Positions 1-6,395 of a DNA stretch of 6,395 nucleotides are shown here, one piece after another. Position 1 is the stretch's first letter. Every line of letters begins with the position of its first letter. The DNA is from Aquiluna sp. GTDB taxonomy: Bacteria; Actinomycetota; Actinomycetes; Actinomycetales; Microbacteriaceae. A program made the position numbers and the translations under genes. The DNA is taken from the NCBI GenBank assembly GCA_018402615.1, contig JAGYIH010000045.1, positions 1-6,395 of the forward strand. Reading direction: 5' to 3'. The notes under the pieces were generated by a model, which had not been told where the DNA came from, ran no database searches, and was given only the letters and a program-made list of their open reading frames with translations.

Positions 1-389
1 CGAGATGCAAACCAGCCGGATACTTCCTTGAAGGCCTTGTACTGCAAGAGCCTTGCAAACAGCAGATCTCTAGCTTCCAGGAGCGCAACATCTTCGGCGT
101 CCACGAGCTCACCTCTTGGAAGCAGGCTCACAATTTTCAAGTCAAGCAGGGTTGCGGCTATGACCAAAAACTCGCTGGCCTGTTCCATTTCCTCGTGCTC
201 GTCTAATTGCTTTACATACTGAATAAATTCATCGGTCACGCGAGACAGCGAAATTTCGGTGATATCCAGCTCGTGCTTAGAAATAAGCGAAAGCAGTAAG
301 TCAAAAGGGCCCTCGAAGTTGCTCAGCGTCAGGGCGAAGCCGGTGTCCTTTGGAGGCTCGAGCACCTCGGGGCTATGGGGCGCTGCCAC
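1..389 (-). CDS. scpA: Segregation and condensation protein A, N-terminal part (runs off the window)
   Basis: This is the kleisin subunit of the bacterial Smc-ScpA-ScpB condensin, which bridges the Smc heads and compacts the chromosome. The 129 codons visible are clean and open to the window edge. They carry the family's N-terminal signature: LSNFEGPFDLLLSLI, then KHELDITEISLSRVTDEF, an FLVIAATLLDLK helix and an LLPRGE turn. The start chosen is the GTG at 389-387, because two in-frame TAG codons lie directly upstream. A second GTG at 365-363 is possible. The first start overlaps the 3' end of the parA-like gene by 17 nt, which suggests translational coupling. No strong Shine-Dalgarno sequence is seen at either start. 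scpB would be expected next, outside the window. Identity is confident; the exact start is not. Confidence 0.9.
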   Translation of the reverse strand, partial: MAAPHSPEVLEPPKDTGFALTLSNFEGPFDLLLSLISKHELDITEISLSRVTDEFIQYVKQLDEHEEMEQASEFLVIAATLLDLKIVSLLPRGELVDAEDVALLEARDLLFARLLQYKAFKEVSGWFAS

Positions 390-1206
390 GGGCTACTAGC
401 TCTCTCGCGACGGTCCGGTAGTACTCGGCCGCATCCGATGTTGGGGCAAATTCGGTAATTGGTAAGGCTGCGATTGTGGCGTCTGGGAACTTCACGGTTC
501 TATTCACGATGGTGTCAAAGACCTGATCCCCAAAGGCTTCGTAGAGTCTTTCCACCACTTCTCTAGCGTGCAAGGTTCTCGGGTCATACATGGTTGCCAA
601 AATTCCATCGAGCTTGATTGCCGGGTTTAGACGGTCACGAACCTTGTCGATGGTTTCAATCAAGAGCGCAACACCGCGAAGCGCAAAGAACTCACAGTTC
701 AGGGGAATTAGAACTCCGTGGGCAGCGGTCAAAGCGTTTACCGTTAGCAGGCCAAGTGATGGCTGGCAGTCAATAATCACTACATCGTAGTTATCAACCA
801 CCGGCTTGAGAATTCTTGCGAGGATCTGCTCCCTCGCCACCTCGTTGACCAGCTGCACCTCAGCTGCCGAAAGGTCGATGTTTGCCGGTATCACGTCAAG
901 ATTTTTTACACTCGAAGAAACTATGACATCTTGCACTTTTAGGTCTTTTTCAACCATCAGGTCGTAAATGGTCTTGATATCGTGGGCCACCACTCCAAGT
1001 CCTGCGGAAAGTGCTCCCTGCGGGTCGAAGTCGACAACTAAGACCTTGCGACCGTAGCCGGCAAGGGCCGAGGCTAGGTTGATGGCTGTGGTGGTTTTAC
1101 CCACCCCACCCTTTTGGTTACACATCGCAATGATCCGAGCCGGACCGTGAGAAGACAAAGGGGCGGGGATTTCAAACTTTGGCCGTTTTACTGGTCGCTG
1201 TGCCAT
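373..1206 (-). CDS. parA: ParA/Soj-family chromosome-partitioning ATPase, not adjacent to a parB
   Basis: The gene is intact: 277 aa, ATG start, TAG stop. The deviant Walker A motif KGGVGKTT is at residues 32-39 with both lysines (K32 signature, K37 P-loop). Walker A' is VVDFDPQG around D59, and Walker B is VVIIDCQPS around D146. A basic, proline-rich leader of about 22 residues precedes the fold. These features define a dimerising, DNA-binding P-loop ATPase of the ParA/MinD superfamily. In actinobacteria this position, between xerD and scpA, holds a ParA homologue (Rv1708 in M. tuberculosis) distinct from the origin-linked parAB pair. No parB is visible here. Its partner is unknown, though the overlap with scpA suggests a role linked to condensin or chromosome organisation (inference). 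The start is supported by a Shine-Dalgarno sequence a few bases upstream. The gene lies outside the frame-broken tract. Confidence 0.93.
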   Translation of the reverse strand: MAQRPVKRPKFEIPAPLSSHGPARIIAMCNQKGGVGKTTTAINLASALAGYGRKVLVVDFDPQGALSAGLGVVAHDIKTIYDLMVEKDLKVQDVIVSSSVKNLDVIPANIDLSAAEVQLVNEVAREQILARILKPVVDNYDVVIIDCQPSLGLLTVNALTAAHGVLIPLNCEFFALRGVALLIETIDKVRDRLNPAIKLDGILATMYDPRTLHAREVVERLYEAFGDQVFDTIVNRTVKFPDATIAALPITEFAPTSDAAEYYRTVARELVARGSAP

Positions 1207-1209
1207 GAA

Positions 1210-1216
1210 TCCTCCC
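1210..1216 (-). promoter_or_regulatory. Shine-Dalgarno sequence of the parA-like gene
   Basis: On the minus strand GGGAGGA ends three bases before the ATG at 1206. It is a strong purine-rich ribosome binding site, although the spacing is short. It lies in the 43-bp gap after the xerD stop codon and supports the ATG as the true start, so the gene is probably translated independently of xerD. Confidence 0.6.
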
Positions 1217-1249
1217 GAGCTAATAGCCTACCCGCCCAAGTCAAGACCT

Positions 1250-1942
1250 CTATTTGCGGGCCCTTGGATGGCTTGTGGCATAAACCTCACGCAGGGCTTC
1301 AACTGTGACCAGGGTATAAATCTGGGTGGTGGCTACCGAGGAGTGGCCCAGCAACTCCTGCACCACACGAACATCCGCCCCGCCCTCGAGAAGGTGGGTA
1401 GCAAAAGAATGCCTCAGGGTGTGAGGTGATATCTCTCCCGTGATCTTGGCCTGATCTGCCGCATCACTTATGATCTGCCAAGCCGACTGCCTGGATAGCC
1501 TGGTGCCGCGCTGGTTCAAAAACAGCGCCGGGGTTCCTCGCCCCTTACCAATCAGCGCAGGTCTTGAGCGAACCAGATAGGTGCTGATTGCGCGCTGCGC
1601 AAAACTACCAACCGGAACCACTCGTTCTTTGGATCCTTTTCCAAAAAGTCGGATCATGGTTGGGTCCAGTAAGTCATCAAGATTCAACGCCGTAAGCTCG
1701 CTGATTCTGGCTCCCGTTGCATAAAGCAGTTCCAAAATTGCCCGGTTTCTAACCCTTGCCATGTCAAGTGCGGTAGCGTCCTCGGTTTCGGGATCAGGCC
1801 CCGAGGCTTCGATGATTTCGTACTGATTGCCTTCGGCAGGCGCTGGAAGTAAGGTTTTGATATGCCGGGGCGTCGATCCCCTCGGTGATCGATTCGAAGA
1901 GCCAAAACTTAGCGGTCCGCACTCCGCCAGCATCCCTGGCAA
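1250..1942 (-). CDS. xerD: Tyrosine recombinase XerD: intact catalytic domain, distorted N-terminal part
   Basis: XerD resolves chromosome dimers at dif with XerC, by strand exchange through a tyrosine-DNA intermediate. This open frame (230 codons, nominal TTG start, TAG stop) has the whole catalytic domain. By open-frame numbering: R79 in [10 protein letters not shown]105 in [11 protein letters not shown]174 and R177 in [14 protein letters not shown]200 in [14 protein letters not shown], and the nucleophile Y209. The C-terminus HPRARK is typical of the family. The first 42 or so residues are not a real N-terminus. XerD-like words appear in alternating frames here: PRHIKT in this frame, then QRLPKAIST in a neighbouring frame, then EIIEASG back in this one. 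The true protein would be about 300 aa and begin near 2075, so the nominal start should be ignored. It sits between a Nudix gene and parA, as in other actinobacteria. XerC is the main alternative, but gene order favours XerD. Confidence 0.85.
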   Translation of the reverse strand: MPGMLAECGPLSFGSSNRSPRGSTPRHIKTLLPAPAEGNQYEIIEASGPDPETEDATALDMARVRNRAILELLYATGARISELTALNLDDLLDPTMIRLFGKGSKERVVPVGSFAQRAISTYLVRSRPALIGKGRGTPALFLNQRGTRLSRQSAWQIISDAADQAKITGEISPHTLRHSFATHLLEGGADVRVVQELLGHSSVATTQIYTLVTVEALREVYATSHPRARK

Positions 1943-2075
1943 CTGAGTTGGAAGTAAGGGATCCGATTCGTTAAATTGATTTTCAGGTATTCAAACTGTG
2001 CTTTGAGAGCCAAAGGTTCAGACTTTCTGTTTCAAGAAACTGCAGGTAGGCATTTAGACCCTCGCGTAAGGTCAC
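1943..2075 (-). pseudogene. xerD: N-terminal fragment of xerD (SAM-like core-binding domain), frame-broken
   Basis: From a candidate GTG at 2075-2073 the minus strand reads VTLREGLNAYLQFLETE, then SKHSLNT, and hits a TGA at 1985-1983. This matches the start of the XerC/XerD core-binding domain (a helix with YLQFLE, then GLSxNTL before YxxDL). The words LNLWL inside it look like local sequence error. The next recognisable XerD block (PRHIKT, near 1880) follows only about 100 nt later, whereas about 200 nt or more is usual between these landmarks. About 100 nt of the domain therefore appears to be missing in addition to the frame changes. With the catalytic part below 1942 this would make one xerD gene. 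Confidence 0.7.
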
Positions 2076-2689
2076 GTGGTTTTTTGAAGTAGCCACGCCT
2101 CGATGCTCAGTGACGAAGGTATTCTCCACCAGTTGAGCTAGCGACTTCATTTGCTCAAGATACCCGTTTTTAGGGCGTAGGCTATGATGCCAACCACCGC
2201 GGTTAACGACTTTAATTTGAAACAGCACTTTCAAGAGCCTGCCTAATCGGCACCCAGCTCTTTAAGAAGATTTTTTCTTCTCCCGAGGCGGATTGTCGAG
2301 CTGCGTCCGAAGCCCTTGGCAACGAACACCGTAATTGTTTCGCTGTTGCCACTTGGGGTTGCGTGAAAGCTAATCAGCTCTTCCCAATCACTCTGCCTGA
2401 AGGTTCGCTCTCCTCTTCCGCAAGCTCGCGCCAGCGCAGCCGTTTTGACTCACCGAACATCCAAACAACCCTGCCGGAAACTCCATCAAAACTACCCACT
2501 GGCCTGCGGTACTGCTTCAAAAGCAGCAGCTCATCTACCGCCGATGGCTGCGCCGCAACCGCCCGGTGTGAGATACTCGGGTTAGCTCTCGCTAAAACCA
2601 AAGGCGGTTTAAACCAACCAAAACCATACTCCTTGCGGAATTACCCGCTAGAAATTGCGGGGATACCGGGACCGGTTATCGTTAGGCAT
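2076..2689 (-). pseudogene. Nudix hydrolase, ADP-ribose pyrophosphatase type, frame-broken as sequenced
   Basis: No single frame encodes this gene, but family motifs appear in order when frames are switched. ELTR and GAVA-like words lie near 2590-2550, and LLLLKQYRRPVG is at about 2529-2494. A Nudix box (MEFPAGLL, GES, RELAEE) lies at about 2490-2410, EELISFHATPSGNSET then ITVFVAKGF at about 2385-2310, KSWVPIRQALESAVSN near 2260-2220, and TAVVGIIAYALKNGYLEQ near 2210-2155. The family hydrolyses ADP-ribose and related nucleoside diphosphates. The actinobacterial gene between pyrG and xerD (Rv1700) is an ADP-ribose pyrophosphatase. Total length, about 200 codons, is normal. The start is uncertain: an ATG at 2689-2687 follows the probable pyrG stop but has no well-spaced Shine-Dalgarno sequence. 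The stop is also uncertain, because the tail reads into xerD. The damage is more likely sequence error than decay. Confidence 0.75.
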
Positions 2690-2695
2690 CCTTTA

Positions 2696-4342
2696 CTAAA
2701 CAGGCGGCTGGGCATCTTTGCACGCTTTAGGCTCGTCTTAATTCAGGCCGATAAATAGCGGATGACCTTTAGTCGGATGCACTTTAAACCTCGGGGTGCG
2801 CCTGAGCGAAACGTAGTAGGGTGAACGTCCCTTGGAAGTTCTAGAAACTCGACCAAAGATCCATCCGTGAGGTTCCGGAGAACACCAGGCCACCTTTCCA
2901 AGCTTGCTCGAGAGGAGTTGCTTCATTTCATAAGGTGGCGAAATGCTCGACGACGGTATCGGTTCCATAAACCAGCTATGAATCGAACCTCTTTGAAAGC
3001 TTACCTCAAATGGAACAATGCCGCATGGTCCCACCCATTTCACCGGCAGCCAGGAAGACAATTTGCTCGCTGCCGTAATCACGGATGCTTGGCCTCTGAT
3101 CAAATTCGGCTGATGATGCCCTCTGAGACCACCATGTTTCTGGAGTACTCAATTACCATGCACTGAAGTCCAAGACACAGACCCAGTGCTGGAATCTCTT
3201 TGCCTCTGGCAAATTTCAAGGCTCCGAGTTTTCCTTCAATGCCACGAACTCCGAAACCACCGTGAATAGATTCCGTCTACATCGGAGAGCATCGCCGCTG
3301 CAACTCCTCGTCTCAGCGCGGGCAAGAGTCGGACTGCAACCCGCTGGTAGCCGTCACTTTGGCCCCAAAAGAAGCCACTGGCGCGCAGGGCCTCCGTGTA
3401 ATCTGCGCGCGTAAAGCGTCTGGTAAGTCGATGTATTTTTCCAACCAGTGCACCGTGACTTCCTGTGCTTTGCCCGTGGATCGTCAGTTAGAACGCTCGA
3501 CCACCTGCTCCAGTCGATCTTCAGCTTTTAGGTTCAGAGCTTTGATTATGTAGGGAGTCGAGTCCCGTCATCCGGCTAAGACGGTCGGTATCTCGTAAAT
3601 ACTGGGCATCAGCCAGGCTTACAACGGCTTGAGATCTACGTCACATCAGCGCAATCTTTTTCAGATCGACCAGGAAGCTCGCGGTCGGAGCGGCAAACGA
3701 TTGCGTCCGGCTGAATACCGATGGAGCGCAGCACGCTACCGAGTGCTGGAGTTGGTTGGTTTTTAGCTCGCCCGAAGGGGCCCGAGGTATGGAACCAGAG
3801 AAACGAACAAAAAATACATTATGTCACGACTGATGTCGACGCATTTGTTCACGCTTCAAGAAATGGCTGAGACTCGACGTCCCCAACTGTTCCACCACCA
3901 CTTCTGTAATGATCACATCCGGAACTGGATCCTCGTTGGCCTGCAGTCCCCATGCGGCGCTTACTCTCGTCGGTGATGTGCGGATTACCTGAACGGTATC
4001 TCCGAGGTTCGCCTCGGCGCTCTTTGGCAACATGGAAGAGTAAACCTGCCCCGTTGTGACGTTTGCCGCCTGGATAGGTTGATATCCAGGTGCGCTCGTA
4101 GTGACCACATCAGATCGTTTCGTGCCGTCTTCTGTGACAAATACTTCACCGTGCTGGAACGGGTTCATCGTTCCGGGGTCAACGTTTAGGTAAGGGTCGA
4201 GTTTTTGCATGACCACAGATAGGCCACGAGCTCTAAGAAGGTTTCCAAGACTTGCGGCAGTTAGGCCTTTTCCAAGTGAAGAGGCGACCCCTCCGGAGAC
4301 GAAGATGTGTCTAGTTCTGCCCGGATCCAAGGTATCTACCAT
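2696..4342 (-). pseudogene. pyrG: CTP synthase, recognisable over full length but frame-broken as sequenced
   Basis: CTP synthase aminates UTP to CTP using glutamine and ATP. From the ATG at 4342 the frame is clean for about 73 residues: [22 protein letters not shown], then [18 protein letters not shown] and [10 protein letters not shown]. The frame then breaks repeatedly, and a nominal stop at 3824 gives only 172 aa. Later motifs persist in switching frames: [68 protein letters not shown]. The glutaminase domain follows. [19 protein letters not shown] and [13 protein letters not shown] (3240-3121) are clean, with the nucleophile Cys codon at 3177-3175. GEMGGTMR, VFSGTS and the catalytic His/Glu pair of QAHPE (codons near 2798 and 2792) come after, then TKGHPLFIGL. 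The whole span, 549 codons to a probable TAG at 2698-2696, matches the family's usual length of about 530-560. A functional gene read with errors is the best explanation. Confidence 0.85.
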
Positions 4343-4405
4343 GGAATCCCAGCTTACTAGTTGAATTGCCCAAGGACTTAATGCTCCCCTTGCGACACGA
4401 AAAAA
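4343..4405 (-). other. recN-pyrG intergenic spacer
   Basis: This 63-bp gap is the longest spacer in the window. It contains a purine run AAGGGGAG well upstream, and a weak GGGA five bases or so before the pyrG ATG at 4342, which may serve as its ribosome binding site. I see no convincing -35/-10 pair and no hairpin with a T-run, so neither a promoter nor a terminator is called. Confidence 0.4.
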
Positions 4406-6100
4406 TTACTTGGCCAGAGCCGATTGGGCCAGATCCAGCAGCTCTTTGGCGTGGGATTTTCCGCTCTCGGATTCGCTCAGTCCCGACAGCATTCGAGCCA
4501 ACTCCTCAACAATTTGCTCACCCTCAAGCGCAACTACGTCGGTTGCCGTGTATTCGGCAGTTGATGACTTTAGGACCCGAAGGTGCCTACTCGCAAAGGC
4601 AGCCACCTGGGGCAAATGGGTCACCACAATAACCTGGGCGTTTTTGGCCAGCATAGCGAGCCTTCTTCCAACCTCGGTGGCTGCTGCTCCGCCAACGCCC
4701 GCGTCTACCTCGTCGAAGATAAATGTCGGTGCCAATTCGCTCTTGGCAAGAACCACCTCGATTGCCAGCATGATTCGAGAAAGCTCTCCTCCCGATGCAC
4801 CCTTACCGATTGGCCGAGGCTCCGCACCCGGATACGCACTTAGCAAAAGTGAAACCTGATCAAAACCGAAGGAGGCCAGCTCGGGCAATCTGGCAACTTG
4901 AACCTCGAGGCTCGCTCCATTCATGGCCAAAGCTGCAAGCTCTGAGGTGACTGCGGCCGAAAGTTCCGATGCGGCCTTAGATCTAATTGCGCTCATACTT
5001 TCGGCCAGCTCATTCGATTTCTTAGCCAGCTCACGCTCTTCCGAGGTAAGTTTCTCGATTGCCTCGTCCGATGAGTCGAGCTCCAGTAACCTTGCGCCAG
5101 AAGTATCCAGGTACGTTATGACCTCATCGAGGCTCGGTCCATACTTTCGCATCGCTGCAGTTAGTTCTGCCCTACGAAGCTGAATCGCGTCAAGCTCTTT
5201 GGCTCCATCGCTGTCAAGGGATGCGATGTATCCAGAAATGCTGGCGGCTGTCTCGTTTAGAGAAAAACCAATTTCTTTTAGCTCTAGGGCATACTTGGCA
5301 AGCTCCGGATCGTGATCGCTAACCTGCTCGAGTGCACGCCTTGCTTTGCCGATCAAGGTGATGGCGTCTCTACCCTCGTCAAAAGACTCACTGCTTAGCT
5401 CTTCGTGAGCGTTAGCTGCGGCAATTCGAAGCTCTTCCAGGTGGGTTAGCTTCGTGGCCTGCTCGGCAAGTTCTGTATCCTCGCCAGGTTTTGGATCAAG
5501 CTTGGTTAGCTCCTCAACGGCTGCCCTGATGGCATCGGCCTCGCGGGCTCTAGAAGCTGACTCGGTTCTCAGCTGCTCTAGAGAACCGGCCACCTGCTTC
5601 CAGGAGGCAAAGACCTCCGCGTATTGCGTTGCAAGGATTTCAAGGTCAGAGCCTGCGAACTGATCAAGCGCTTCGCGCTGGGCGGCAGCTGATTTGAGTC
5701 TTATTTGATCAGACTGACCGTGAACCACAACAAGGTGCTCCCCGATCTCGGAGAGAATTCCGACCGGAACCGACCTTCCGGACACCACGGCCTTGGAGCG
5801 TCCCTCGGAAGAAACCGAACGAGAGAGAATCAACTCCTGATCCTCGACCTCAATGCCCGAGGAGGTGATTCGATCCAGTGCATCCTTTGGAAGAAGCCAA
5901 CGTCCTTCGACAAAAGCCTGATCTTGCCCTTTCCGAATCGAGCTCGAGTCACTTCTTGAGCCAAGCAGCAGATTCAGGGCATTTAGCACCATGGTTTTAC
6001 CCGCGCCGGTTTCACCCGTTAGGACCGTAAGTCCTGGACCCAGATCAAGTTGCGCGTCACTTATCACGCCAAGATCGCGAATGCGGATTTGCTCTATCAA
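4406..6100 (-). CDS. recN: DNA repair protein RecN
   Basis: RecN is a cytoplasmic SMC-like ATPase that acts early in recombinational repair of double-strand breaks. The 564-residue protein is complete and of normal family length. The N-terminus MIEQIRIRDLGVI is followed by Walker A GETGAGKT at residues 29-36. A long Glu/Ala/Leu-rich middle (about 150-390) has the heptad character of the antiparallel coiled coil. The C-terminal head has the ABC signature ASGGELSR (435-442), Walker B FIFDEVDAGVGG with D463 and E464, and the switch motif VVTHLPQVAA with H495. The start is a TTG at 6100-6098, chosen because the family begins exactly there and no other start precedes it. AAAGGA lies about ten bases upstream, within the end of nadK. 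Only 3 bp separate it from the nadK stop, so the two are very probably one transcript. No LexA-type box is visible, but the operon promoter lies outside the window. The sequence is clean throughout. Confidence 0.97.
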   Translation of the reverse strand: MIEQIRIRDLGVISDAQLDLGPGLTVLTGETGAGKTMVLNALNLLLGSRSDSSSIRKGQDQAFVEGRWLLPKDALDRITSSGIEVEDQELILSRSVSSEGRSKAVVSGRSVPVGILSEIGEHLVVVHGQSDQIRLKSAAAQREALDQFAGSDLEILATQYAEVFASWKQVAGSLEQLRTESASRAREADAIRAAVEELTKLDPKPGEDTELAEQATKLTHLEELRIAAANAHEELSSESFDEGRDAITLIGKARRALEQVSDHDPELAKYALELKEIGFSLNETAASISGYIASLDSDGAKELDAIQLRRAELTAAMRKYGPSLDEVITYLDTSGARLLELDSSDEAIEKLTSEERELAKKSNELAESMSAIRSKAASELSAAVTSELAALAMNGASLEVQVARLPELASFGFDQVSLLLSAYPGAEPRPIGKGASGGELSRIMLAIEVVLAKSELAPTFIFDEVDAGVGGAAATEVGRRLAMLAKNAQVIVVTHLPQVAAFASRHLRVLKSSTAEYTATDVVALEGEQIVEELARMLSGLSESESGKSHAKELLDLAQSALAK

Positions 6101-6103
6101 GAA

Positions 6104-6395
6104 TTAATCCTTTTTGGAATCGGGCCCGCGCCAACCTTCGACGGGGAGCGAAAACTTCTTAACCAAACGGTCGGTAAATGGTCCCTGACGTAATCTTGCT
6201 AGGCGAACTGACTTTTCCGACTTTCTAACTTCAACCCTCGCACCTGCCGGAAGCTCCGTGCTTCTTCGGCCATCGCACCACAAAACACCGGCTCCAGCTG
6301 ATCTATGTAATACCTCAACTGCCAAAAGGGAGTTTGGGCTGATAACAAGAGGTCTGGCGAAAAGCGCATGGGCACTAAGGGGAACCATCAACAGA
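6104..6395 (-). CDS. nadK: NAD kinase, C-terminal part (5' end outside the window)
   Basis: NAD kinase phosphorylates NAD to NADP, the only route to NADP in most bacteria. The last 96 or so codons are present and end in TAA at 6106-6104. The stretch MVPLSAHALFARPLVISPNS matches the highly conserved region of the family's C-terminal beta-sandwich domain (P-I/L-S-A-H-x-L-x-x-R-P-L-V). It is followed by LAVEVL, then a WCDGRRSTELPAG strand-turn typical of the region, with an arginine- and lysine-rich stretch after it. The frame stays open to the window edge (a CTG codon precedes the first TTG/ATG pair), so no start should be assigned at 6391. The gene lies immediately upstream of recN, the usual actinobacterial arrangement. 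Confidence 0.93.
   Translation of the reverse strand, partial: LLMVPLSAHALFARPLVISPNSLLAVEVLHRSAGAGVLWCDGRRSTELPAGARVEVRKSEKSVRLARLRQGPFTDRLVKKFSLPVEGWRGPDSKKD

Larger units (their letters stand above)
1820..4125. other. Frame-broken tract, probably uncorrected sequencing or assembly error
   Basis: Across about 2.3 kb, three consecutive genes (the rest of pyrG, the Nudix gene and the first part of xerD) change frame dozens of bases apart. On both sides the same strand carries clean genes. Example: pyrG near 4127-4110 reads GGCACGAAACGATCT, where the invariant G-T/A-E-T-D-L residues need single extra bases after CAC, AAAC and TCT. Near 2800-2785 the conserved STQAHPEF is recovered by adding one base and removing one. 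Gains and losses are both seen, plus some substitutions. The net length of pyrG stays close to normal. Confidence 0.75.

Noticed and set aside
1207..1249. Promoter for the parA-like gene (TTGACT followed by TATTAG)
   Set aside because: The two hexamers are separated by only about 13 bp and the second overlaps the ribosome binding region, so the match is not convincing.
1250..1942. Integrase of a prophage or integrative element
   Set aside because: Short XerD-type catalytic domain, housekeeping neighbours in conserved actinobacterial order, and no attachment repeats or phage genes nearby.
2363..3553. Plus-strand open frames (131, 99 and 64 codons) opposite pyrG and the Nudix gene
   Set aside because: They are antisense to recognisable minus-strand family motifs, show no known protein features, and arise easily where the true frame is disrupted.
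2696..4123. Programmed ribosomal frameshifting in pyrG
   Set aside because: There are far too many frame changes, in both directions and at non-slippery positions, and the same pattern continues through two unrelated neighbouring genes.
1820..4125. A novel rapidly evolving or hypermutated element
   Set aside because: All of it aligns by motif to ordinary pyrG, Nudix and xerD in conserved order, leaving no unexplained block large enough to hold a new gene.
4366..5959. Several plus-strand open frames of 69-149 codons opposite recN
   Set aside because: They are serine/alanine-rich shadows of an intact, motif-complete recN gene.

Overview
The window reads as a single co-directional housekeeping locus from an actinobacterium. 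Every real gene lies on the minus strand, so transcription runs from the high coordinates to the low ones: nadK (3' end only), recN, pyrG, a Nudix hydrolase (ADP-ribose pyrophosphatase type), xerD, a ParA-family ATPase and scpA (5' part only). This order matches the Mycobacterium tuberculosis segment ppnK-recN-(two genes)-pyrG-Nudix-xerD-parA-scpA (Rv1695 to Rv1709). Moderate GC, very short spacers and TTG/GTG starts fit a compact-genome actinobacterium, perhaps a Microbacteriaceae lineage of the aquatic Luna/Rhodoluna kind. The genus-level guess is inference from style and synteny only.

Layout: 6395-6104 is the C-terminus of NAD kinase. 6100-4406 is complete RecN (564 aa). 4405-4343 is a 63-bp spacer. 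4342 to about 2696 is CTP synthase, intact for about 73 residues and then frame-broken. About 2689-2080 is a frame-broken Nudix hydrolase. About 2075-1250 is XerD, with a damaged N-terminal domain and an intact catalytic domain. 1206-373 is an intact ParA-like ATPase (277 aa). 389-1 is the first 129 codons of ScpA. I see no RNA genes, mobile elements, CRISPR arrays or clear terminators.

The most notable signal is a tract of about 2.3 kb (roughly 1820-4125) in which three consecutive conserved genes are broken by many small indels. The encoded family motifs remain readable if one hops between the three minus-strand frames. The genes on both sides are clean. The lesions are mostly single-base losses or gains, often at short homopolymers, and conserved residues are preserved between them. 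That looks like uncorrected noisy-read consensus (for example a gap filled with raw long-read sequence) rather than evolutionary decay, especially because pyrG and xerD are normally under strong selection. I therefore do not propose a new biological system here. Protein lengths and starts inside the tract should not be trusted.

Functionally, the locus mixes chromosome maintenance (RecN repair, XerD dimer resolution, ParA-like ATPase, ScpA of the Smc-ScpAB condensin) with nucleotide and cofactor metabolism (NadK, PyrG, Nudix).
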